A DNA stretch of 5,600 nucleotides from Sinorhizobium fredii USDA 257 (GTDB taxonomy: Bacteria > Pseudomonadota > Alphaproteobacteria > Rhizobiales > Rhizobiaceae): the NCBI RefSeq assembly GCF_000265205.3, contig NT_187159.1:1-5600 (forward strand), given 5' to 3'. Below are positions 1 through 5,318 of the stretch, one piece after another. The position numbers and the translations under genes are program-made. The notes below the pieces were generated by a model. That model saw only the letters and a list, made by a program, of their open reading frames with translations. It did no database searches and was not told the DNA's origin. Position 1 is the stretch's first letter. Each line of letters opens with the position of its first letter.

Positions 1-1
1 A

Positions 2-1039
2 ATCCTCTTGGCAAGCGATTTCGAGAACGGGCCAAAGATTGACCCTCTCAAGATCATCCAGATTTATGAAGCCAGCGAATGGGAAACGTTCATTGACGAA
101 TGGGTCCATTCGCTCAAAACCACATATGTCAACGTTATGCGGCCGACCGGTGCAGGAGACAAAGGCATCGATATTGCTGGCTTCTGTGACGCCGACCAGC
201 TGCTCGGCATCTGGGACAATCACCAGTGCAAGCACTATACTTCACCCTTGAGTTTCGGCGTGGTCGCGCCTGAGATCGGGAAGATGCTCTGGTACTCTTT
301 CTCAGGAGAATACAAAGCTCCGAGAGCATGCCGGTTCATCGCGCCGAAAGGCGCTTCGACATCGTTGTCGCTGTTGCTCTCCAATGCGAACAAGCTGAAA
401 GCGAAGGTTCTTGCGGAATGGGACAAAGCCATCTCCGGAAAAATCACCTCGACCGGGCCGGTCACCCTAGAGGGAAAGTTTCTCGACTATGTCGGGGATT
501 TCGATTTTCGGATCTTTTCGGCCGAGCAACCTCGAACGATCATCGAAGCCCATTCCAGAACGCGCTATCACATCGGCCGCTTCGGTGGCGGATTGCCCTC
601 CCGTCCGCGGCCCGACGCTGTCCCTGTCGAGATCGGAGAGACGGAGGCGACCTATACAAGCAAGCTGCTCGATGCCTATGCAGAGCACAAAGGCGAGACG
701 ATTGCCTCGGTCTCGCATCTCGACAAGTGGGGGAATTTGAAATCCCATTTTCATCGCTCTCGCGAGGCCTTTTATCATGCGGAGTCCCTGCGGGTCTTCG
801 TGCGCGAGAAAGTGGAGCCTGGTACTTTCGAGGGGTTGCAGACCGAGATACTGGACGGGGTCCTGGACACTCACGACGGCGAACACTCGGACGGATATGC
901 GCGCGTCGTCGCCGTAACCGAGAAAGCGCAGTCCTTGGTTCTTGACGCTCATCCTTTGAACAGAAGCGCTTCTCCCACCGACCGTCGGGGAATCTGTCAT
1001 CAGCTTGCGAACGATGGGAAGCTGACATGGCGCCGCTAA
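2..1039 (+). CDS. ABC-3C system effector: PD-(D/E)xK (Mrr/HJR-like) nuclease with ABC-3C C-terminal domain, 5' end probably outside window
   Basis: The reading frame is open to the left edge. A TTG at 8 could start it, but no ribosome-binding site is visible, so I treat the gene as 5' partial, probably missing only a few residues. Numbering from the TTG, residues 20-110 look like a restriction-endonuclease fold: a helix with E31, then GAGDKGID (D55), then the strand IWDNHQCK with Q73-x-K75. This is the E...GxD...QxK pattern of Mrr and Holliday-junction-resolvase-like nucleases. The C-terminal half has a conserved-looking block around SREAFYHAESLRVF and ends near GICHQLAND, which I recall from the C-terminal domains of ABC three-component systems. 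Expected role: DNA-cleaving effector held by the middle component and the ABC ATPase encoded just downstream. Its stop codon lies inside the next gene, suggesting coupled translation. The nuclease call is from motifs; the target is unknown. Confidence 0.85.
   Translation: MLLASDFENGPKIDPLKIIQIYEASEWETFIDEWVHSLKTTYVNVMRPTGAGDKGIDIAGFCDADQLLGIWDNHQCKHYTSPLSFGVVAPEIGKMLWYSFSGEYKAPRACRFIAPKGASTSLSLLLSNANKLKAKVLAEWDKAISGKITSTGPVTLEGKFLDYVGDFDFRIFSAEQPRTIIEAHSRTRYHIGRFGGGLPSRPRPDAVPVEIGETEATYTSKLLDAYAEHKGETIASVSHLDKWGNLKSHFHRSREAFYHAESLRVFVREKVEPGTFEGLQTEILDGVLDTHDGEHSDGYARVVAVTEKAQSLVLDAHPLNRSASPTDRRGICHQLANDGKLTWRR
1016..1020 (+). promoter_or_regulatory. Ribosome-binding site deciding the start of the middle-component gene
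   Basis: GGGAA lies six bases before the ATG at 1027. It favours that start over the in-frame ATG at 1039, which would sit in a TAATG junction with the upstream stop codon. Both starts are possible; they differ by four residues. Confidence 0.5.
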
Positions 1040-1515
1040 TGCCTACGGCCTCGGCTTTCAACGGTTCGCTCGAAACGGGTGTGAGGGCCGTCTTCGTTCT
1101 GCACGCGCATTTCCCCCGGGCGGTAGATCTGAACCGGCTGACCGCGATGGATTATCTTGTCGTGCGAACCAGTGTCCTCGATGGACCCGCCGACCTGCAT
1201 CCCCCGACACCGATCATGTCACCTGTCACGCAGGTCCGAAGAAAGTCCGTTCAATCTGCCGTAGCCCTGATGATGTCCCGAGGGCTAGTCGAGCAGGTTG
1301 TCGATGAAAGTGGGATCCTGTTTCAGGCCGGAGACAATGCGGAGTTTTTTGTCACCGCGCTTCAGACGCCATATCTCCGCCAATTGTACGAGCGCGCCGA
1401 ATGGCTCGCTGGTTACTTCCAGGACTACAACGATGAGGCTTTTGACGATCTGATGCGCGATCTTCTCAGCAACTGGGTCTCTGAATTTCAAGATGAAGCA
1501 TCCGGACCGACATAA
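1027..1515 (+). CDS. ABC-3C system middle component, MC2-type
   Basis: This is a small 162-residue protein without signal peptide or membrane segment. Recognisable stretches are FNGSLETGVRAVFVLHA near the start, DLNRLTAMDYLVVRTSV, a central LHPPTP, MMSRGLVEQV and the helix YLRQLYERAEWLAGYF. This combination matches my memory of the middle component 2 family of ABC three-component systems: a winged-helix-like adaptor linking effector and ATPase, similar in role to LmuC of Lamassu. The gene overlaps the nuclease gene by 13 bases and its TAA shares bases with the ATG of the ATPase gene (TAATG), so the three products are probably made in matched amounts. The family assignment rests on recalled similarity and on the gene order, which is the order expected for such systems. 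No catalytic motif is visible, as expected for an adaptor. Confidence 0.85.
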   Translation: MAPLMPTASAFNGSLETGVRAVFVLHAHFPRAVDLNRLTAMDYLVVRTSVLDGPADLHPPTPIMSPVTQVRRKSVQSAVALMMSRGLVEQVVDESGILFQAGDNAEFFVTALQTPYLRQLYERAEWLAGYFQDYNDEAFDDLMRDLLSNWVSEFQDEASGPT

Positions 1516-3362
1516 TGACATATTCAGGCTTCCAGATCCGTCACCTTTCCTTTCACGGCTCGGGAAAAGAACCGCCGGTCGTTTCGTTTCAGTCCGGCCT
1601 CAACGTCGTCTATGGGGCTTCCGACACCGGGAAGTCCTATATTGTCGAAGCGATCGATTTTATGCTCGGTGGCAAGGGCCCTCTTCCCGATATCCCGCAG
1701 GCGAACGGCTATGATCGCGTACTGCTTGCGATTGCTTTCGACGACGGATCGGAAACGACATTGCTTCGAAGCATGGCCGGTGGACGGTTCCAGGCATTCG
1801 AGGGTCTGCACACGTCGATCCCGGATGCTGAGGGGAGTCCCCTTGGCGAAATTCACAACGAGCGCGATGAAACGAACCTCTCGTCGTTTCTTCTCTCCAA
1901 GATCGGCCTTGCAGGCAAGCGGATCAAAAAGAACGCAACGGATGAAACTCAGGCGCTGAGCTTCCGAAACATTGCGCGGCTGGCGATCGTCAACGAGGAG
2001 GAGATCATCCAGAAGCGTTCGCCCTTGTCCGATGGGAACTATACGGCGAATACGGCAAATACGTCCGTCTTCACGATGTTGTTGACCGGCGTCGATGAAA
2101 CAGCGCTCCTGTCACGCAAAAGCACGTCCCCCGAAGACCAGAAGCGACTGGCCCAAATCGATCTTCTCGATCAGCTTATCGCGGACGCTCAGAAACGTAT
2201 CACGACAATATCCGGCTCACGCGACGAACTGTCTGGTCAGGAGGAGCGGCTTACGAGAGCGATGGACAATCGCGCCGAACAGCTCGCCTTCACCGAGGAA
2301 AAATTCAAGGCGATCTCCTCCAGAAGGCGGGCCATCATCCAAAAGCTCGAGATTACCAACGATCGATACACGGAAATTGCCACTCTGCTTGACCGCTTCA
2401 ATCTTCTACGGGACCACTACGTTTCGGACTATGAGCGCCTCTTAGGTATCCGCGAGGCGGGTAGCTTTTTTTCGGTTCTCCAACAGGAGGTCTGCCCGAC
2501 ATGCGGTGCTTCGCCCGACCATCACGATCCCACCGCGGTCTGCCACGGCGATGTAGCGGTGACCGTCGCAGCGGCCGAGGCGGAGATGCAAAAAATCGAG
2601 TCTCGGCAATCCGAGCTGACGACTACAATCGCCGCGTTGAACGCGGAGGCGCAATCAATTCGGAAATCGCTTCCCAATATGAGGAATTCACTGAGCGAAC
2701 TCTCGATTGAGATCGAGACCGTTGTATCACCTGACCTTAGAAGACAACGCGCAACATACAAGGAGCTCGCGGACAAGGGCGCGAATGTACGCGAAGCGCT
2801 CGGTCTCTTCAGCAATCTGAATGATCTCACCAGTCGCAAGGCCAACCTGGAACGGCAGAACGAAAGGGGGGCAGGCGATGCCACATCCAACAATCGCCTG
2901 ACAAATACCGTGGTCGCCCCGTTCGCTGAACGTGTTGAGAGCGTGCTCCGGCAATGGGGTTTCCCGGCAGTCGAGCAGGTGCACTTCGACACAACCGCCA
3001 AAGATCTTGTGGTGTCCGGGAAAGCGAGAACGTCCTACGGAAAAGGGCTCAGGGCCATTACGCAGTCGGCGTTTACGATTTCTCTTATGCAATATTGCGC
3101 CGACAATGATCTGCCTCACCCCGGGATCGTTGTGCTTGACTCTCCTCTGCTTTCTTACCGCGAACCCGATAGTGCAGAGGACGATCTCAGCGACACCAAT
3201 CTAAATGGGAACTTTTACAGGTACCTTCTCGGCCTCGAGAGCGACCGACAAGCCATCATCGTTGAGAACATGGATCCGCCGTCCGATGTCGAACTCGGCA
3301 ATCGGGTCGTTCATTTCTCCGGAATGGCTGATGAAGGCCGCTTCGGCCTTTTTCCTCTCTAG
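1515..3362 (+). CDS. ABC-3C system Rad50/SMC-like ABC ATPase with central cysteine knuckle
   Basis: The 615-residue product has a split ABC ATPase layout. The Walker A motif GASDTGKS is at residues 34-41. The region from about 205-315 and again 350-450 is rich in charged heptad-like helices (coiled coils). Between them, at the turn, sits C327-P-T-C330-G followed by H336, H337 and C343, a likely zinc knuckle in the position of the Rad50 hook. The C-terminal half has a signature-like segment SYGKGLRA (507-514) and Walker B IVVLDSPL with D542; the usual following Glu is Ser543. Near 583 comes VENMDPP, in the place of the switch region. No transmembrane segments, so it is not a transporter. Expected role: DNA-binding or sensing motor that controls the nuclease. 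It starts in a TAATG junction with no clear ribosome-binding site of its own, so translation is probably coupled. It is the last gene before the terminator. Confidence 0.9.
   Translation: MTYSGFQIRHLSFHGSGKEPPVVSFQSGLNVVYGASDTGKSYIVEAIDFMLGGKGPLPDIPQANGYDRVLLAIAFDDGSETTLLRSMAGGRFQAFEGLHTSIPDAEGSPLGEIHNERDETNLSSFLLSKIGLAGKRIKKNATDETQALSFRNIARLAIVNEEEIIQKRSPLSDGNYTANTANTSVFTMLLTGVDETALLSRKSTSPEDQKRLAQIDLLDQLIADAQKRITTISGSRDELSGQEERLTRAMDNRAEQLAFTEEKFKAISSRRRAIIQKLEITNDRYTEIATLLDRFNLLRDHYVSDYERLLGIREAGSFFSVLQQEVCPTCGASPDHHDPTAVCHGDVAVTVAAAEAEMQKIESRQSELTTTIAALNAEAQSIRKSLPNMRNSLSELSIEIETVVSPDLRRQRATYKELADKGANVREALGLFSNLNDLTSRKANLERQNERGAGDATSNNRLTNTVVAPFAERVESVLRQWGFPAVEQVHFDTTAKDLVVSGKARTSYGKGLRAITQSAFTISLMQYCADNDLPHPGIVVLDSPLLSYREPDSAEDDLSDTNLNGNFYRYLLGLESDRQAIIVENMDPPSDVELGNRVVHFSGMADEGRFGLFPL
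2043..2063 (+). repeat. Short in-frame direct repeat inside the ATPase gene
   Basis: Two nine-base units (ACGGCGAAT and ACGGCAAAT) followed by a third ACG encode Thr-Ala-Asn, Thr-Ala-Asn, Thr at residues 177-183. The repeat keeps frame and lies in a probable surface loop of the N-terminal lobe. It may be a recent small duplication. Confidence 0.5.
3334..3353 (+). terminator. Intrinsic terminator inside the 3' end of the ATPase gene
   Basis: AAGGCCG (3334-3340) pairs perfectly with CGGCCTT (3344-3350) across a three-base loop, and a run of five T ends at 3353. This is the standard shape of a Rho-independent terminator reading on the + strand. It lies before the stop codon at 3360-3362, so the transcript would have to run slightly past the T run to include the stop, or the hairpin is only partly efficient. 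On the - strand there is no T run, so it should not stop the convergent operon. Confidence 0.65.
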
Positions 3363-3386
3363 CCGGGCCGCCGCAGGCGCCCGGCT
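3361..3386 (+). terminator. GC-rich hairpin just after the ATPase stop codon
   Basis: AGCCGGGC (3361-3368) is perfectly complementary to GCCCGGCT (3379-3386) with a ten-base loop. It overlaps the stop codon by two bases. No T run follows, so alone it is not a classical intrinsic terminator; it may be a back-up to the hairpin at 3334-3353 or protect the 3' end of the message. Confidence 0.45.
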
Positions 3387-3468
3387 CGCCATATGGTCAT
3401 TGGTGATATAGCTTATCCTCAAGATGATCATCACGATGCGATAGTTCGCTTTGGCGAATCAATCGTAT

Positions 3469-3485
3469 TCCCGCGCCATACGGGA
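3469..3485 (-). terminator. Weak hairpin directly after the toxin stop codon
   Basis: TCCCG (3469-3473) pairs with CGGGA (3481-3485) across a seven-base loop, immediately downstream of the toxin stop on the - strand. The following bases are AT-rich but contain no clear T run. Possible weak terminator of the toxin-antitoxin transcript. Confidence 0.25.
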
Positions 3486-4013
3486 TCAAAGGAGACCTCT
3501 AGCACGCAAGTCGGCCGCGAAGGTGATGAGCGGCATTACGAGAGTTAGCGGCTTGTCCTTTAGCGGTTCGGCACCATAGGAAGCGTACCAGTTGGCGGCT
3601 CGCTCGCCTTTGGCATCGATGATCAGTAAAAGTCCCCCGCCCTCTCCTGCAAGTCGCAGGCAGCGGAGCGCGGCGGCGGCTAGGAGCCGGCCTCCCAGTC
3701 CCTGCCCGGCAACCGCGCGGTCGGTAGCCAATCGCGCGAGCTTGAAGCCTGGCACGTCATGGCGGGAAAGACCGCGTGTCATTGCATCTGGCACAGTCGC
3801 ATGCTCGACTGCCGAGGGCGCGATCGTATAGAACCCAAGAATACGGCCGGGCACTGCGTCGTCGATAGCACAGAAGGTTTTCGAGGCATTCTGCTCATGG
3901 CTCTGTCGAGCAAAGCGGAGCAAAAACTCGTTCATCTGACCGTCGCCGCAATCGAAAACTGCCCGACCGTGAGACTTAGCGATCGGTTCCTCATGCCATG
4001 CAGGTAAAGTCAT
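3486..4013 (-). CDS. GNAT-family acetyltransferase toxin, TacT/AtaT type
   Basis: The 175-residue protein has the toxin-type GNAT pattern. Residues 19-45 (VFDCGDGQMNEFL, then ARQSHEQNASKTF) are the usual opening of this toxin family. ILGFYTIA (58-65) is a core strand, and FKLARLATDRAVAGQGLGGRLL (from 90) contains the acetyl-CoA pyrophosphate loop with GQGLG at 103-107. NWYASYGAEPL carries Y143, at the position of the catalytic tyrosine in TacT-like enzymes. Characterised members acetylate the amino group of aminoacyl-tRNA and block translation; which tRNA is charged here cannot be read from the sequence. The ATG overlaps the antitoxin stop as ATGA, with only a poor ribosome-binding site, so toxin output should depend on antitoxin translation. 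All key motifs are intact, so it is probably active. Confidence 0.93.
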   Translation of the reverse strand: MTLPAWHEEPIAKSHGRAVFDCGDGQMNEFLLRFARQSHEQNASKTFCAIDDAVPGRILGFYTIAPSAVEHATVPDAMTRGLSRHDVPGFKLARLATDRAVAGQGLGGRLLAAAALRCLRLAGEGGGLLLIIDAKGERAANWYASYGAEPLKDKPLTLVMPLITFAADLRARGLL

Positions 4014-4288
4014 AGGCTGCCAGGCAAACCGGCAATCGCCGCGCGCAGCTTGGCGTTAGGTTTAGGCGGATTTTCCAGAAGCTCAAGAATGCGAAGATGA
4101 TCGCGCTTCGACACTTTGATCGTCTCGGCTTCCTCGATCACAGCCTCTGCTTCTCGCAGCGCGGATTGCGTCACGAAATCCGTCAGATCGGTATTACGAA
4201 GTGCCGCAGCGCGTACGAGTTTAGCCTTGGCCGTGGCAGGCACCCTCAAACTCATACGTTCGCTGTTCTCGTTCGCTATGCTCGGCAT
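4010..4288 (-). CDS. DUF1778 ribbon-helix-helix antitoxin, TacA type
   Basis: I choose the ATG at 4288, giving 92 residues. GGAGG sits five bases upstream, and the in-frame ATG further upstream at 4339 falls in the -35 box of the promoter and so cannot be in the transcript. Residues 11-50 (starting RMSLRVPATAKAKL) form the DNA-binding ribbon-helix-helix of DUF1778. The C-terminal part, from about 55 with IKVSKRDHLRILELLENPP, is the segment that in this family wraps around the GNAT toxin and covers its acetyl-CoA site. Expected job: neutralise the toxin and, with it, repress the shared promoter. The stop codon overlaps the toxin start. The family call is firm; repression here is inferred from the family and the half-sites upstream. 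Confidence 0.93.
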   Translation of the reverse strand: MPSIANENSERMSLRVPATAKAKLVRAAALRNTDLTDFVTQSALREAEAVIEEAETIKVSKRDHLRILELLENPPKPNAKLRAAIAGLPGSL

Positions 4289-4293
4289 GTCAG

Positions 4294-4298
4294 CCTCC
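4294..4298 (-). promoter_or_regulatory. Strong ribosome-binding site of the antitoxin gene
   Basis: On the - strand GGAGG is followed by CTGAC and then ATG at 4288. The strong site before the antitoxin, against a poor one before the toxin, fits the usual need for antitoxin excess. Confidence 0.8.
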
Positions 4299-4310
4299 AT
4301 CTTCCAACAG

Positions 4311-4339
4311 AATATAGGCGTAACTCCTCTTGTCGTCAA
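4311..4339 (-). promoter_or_regulatory. Sigma70-type promoter of the toxin-antitoxin operon
   Basis: On the - strand, TTGACG (4339-4334) and TATATT (4316-4311) are separated by exactly 17 bases. Transcription would start near 4304, leaving a leader of about 16 bases with the GGAGG site. It matches the sigma70 consensus at five of six bases in each box. Confidence 0.75.
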
Positions 4340-4379
4340 TGGTGTGCGCCTTCAAGGCGTACAGGCCACCCAGGCGCAC
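4316..4379. promoter_or_regulatory. Putative antitoxin operator: four AGGCGYA half-sites
   Basis: The seven-base word AGGCGTA or AGGCGCA occurs at 4316-4322 (+), 4345-4351 (-), 4355-4361 (+) and 4372-4378 (+). The second and third lie head to head and form a 21-base near-palindrome at 4343-4363, centred on C4353, with nine of ten positions paired. It sits three bases upstream of the -35 box; the first copy touches the -10 box. Repeated half-sites around the promoter are what ribbon-helix-helix antitoxins bind. The palindrome could instead be a hairpin after the upstream gene ending at 4382, but it lacks a T run. Confidence 0.55.
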
Positions 4380-4381
4380 TT

Positions 4382-5239
4382 CTATATCTTCTTGGCTTGC
4401 CTCAGGGCGTGAAGAACGTTGGGATCACCGGTCAGCTGTTCAGCGATCTGCAGACCATCGCGAACGCCCTCAGGGGCAACGGGCGCCCGATCTCGCCAAT
4501 TGACGCCCAGTACGGGCGCAAAGTCTGCCGACAGGCCGAGCCTTGGATGCGACCAATTGATTGGTTCGCCAAGCGTAATCCAGCCCAGCCCTGGTTGATC
4601 GAAAATCGCCAGATCGACGTAGAAATTTGCACCGCCGATCCCGCCCGCCTTTCCTGACGACTCGGCGACATAGGCCTTGGTAAAGGCAAAGTTCGCCTGG
4701 AGTTGCGGGATGATGTCAAAGGTGGGGCGCACTGATGCCGCTTCACGAACGGCCTGTTCAGTGTTGATCCGACCCTCCTGCAATCGGGCGAGTATGGATC
4801 GCAACTGGCCAGCCGAGGCATCCATGCCGGCCCGCCGGCCGCGCATGCGAAATCCGCAGGCCAAAACCATGCGCGCGCCGGGATGTCCGGCGGCGGCTTC
4901 GAGGGATTTGATTTCGCTGAACAGTTCCCACGAGCGTATCAGGAAATCGAACGTTACCGACGGCGATCTCAGCGAAAGATCGCGATAGGCGACTGCTCCG
5001 TCGTTCATGACCAGCGTCGGAAAATGGCGCGCACTGTGGCTTGCAACGACTTTATGAAAATCGCGGAGCCGCCTTAACGCTTCCCTTGATTTGATGTGAA
5101 GCGGATTGAAATCCGCGGCTGCAATCATGCCGCCATAACCCAGCAGATCAATCCAGCATGCGATGGAGACCTGGAACGGATATGACGCTCTCTTACCGAC
5201 AATGGGTTGCGCGATTGGTCTGGCTACTTTGTCTTCCAT
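4382..5239 (-). CDS. Uncharacterised protein with a nucleotidyl-cyclase-like motif pattern
   Basis: I do not recognise a named family. The frame is open back to 5431, but the upstream part overlaps the preceding gene and reads unlike a protein core; the ATG at 5239 is the first plausible start, giving 285 residues, though only a weak GGAAA precedes it. No signal peptide or membrane segment. Motifs in order: WIDLLGYGG with D31, a helix, TLVMNDGAVAYRD with D80, then helices, GARMVLACGF (121-130), and FAFTKAYVAE (184-193) followed by the strand NFYVDLAIF. This order resembles class III nucleotidyl-cyclase folds, in which two Asp residues bind metal, followed by a strand ending in small residues. 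It is a pattern-level guess only; substrate-specifying residues cannot be assigned. The gene lies 79 bases after the winged-helix gene, with no promoter seen between, so the two may be cotranscribed. Confidence 0.8.
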   Translation of the reverse strand: MEDKVARPIAQPIVGKRASYPFQVSIACWIDLLGYGGMIAAADFNPLHIKSREALRRLRDFHKVVASHSARHFPTLVMNDGAVAYRDLSLRSPSVTFDFLIRSWELFSEIKSLEAAAGHPGARMVLACGFRMRGRRAGMDASAGQLRSILARLQEGRINTEQAVREAASVRPTFDIIPQLQANFAFTKAYVAESSGKAGGIGGANFYVDLAIFDQPGLGWITLGEPINWSHPRLGLSADFAPVLGVNWRDRAPVAPEGVRDGLQIAEQLTGDPNVLHALRQAKKI

Positions 5240-5318
5240 GTCGACCAGTTTCCATTCTGCTTCGAGCCGCTGTCCCAGACTTGGGCAAACCCCTGAGATC
5301 GGCTTTGACTGGTGAGAA

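Noticed and set aside
467..1000. Long - strand frame of 177 residues opposite the nuclease gene.
   Set aside because: It lies wholly inside the nuclease gene, whose motifs are clear; its product shows no recognisable domain.
2436..2472. A six-base-pair hairpin (CGCCTC with GAGGCG) followed by seven T inside the ATPase gene.
   Set aside because: The loop is 12 bases and the T run begins six bases after the stem, so it is a poor terminator; the T run encodes part of a normal Phe-Phe segment in a continuous frame.
3423..3432. Perfect ten-base palindrome GATGATCATC in the convergent intergenic space.
   Set aside because: Short and isolated, with no promoter or repeated copy nearby; expected by chance fairly often.
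4097..4657. Long + strand frame of 186 residues across the antitoxin gene, its promoter and the end of the cyclase-like gene.
   Set aside because: It is antisense to well-supported genes, has no recognisable domain and crosses the promoter region.
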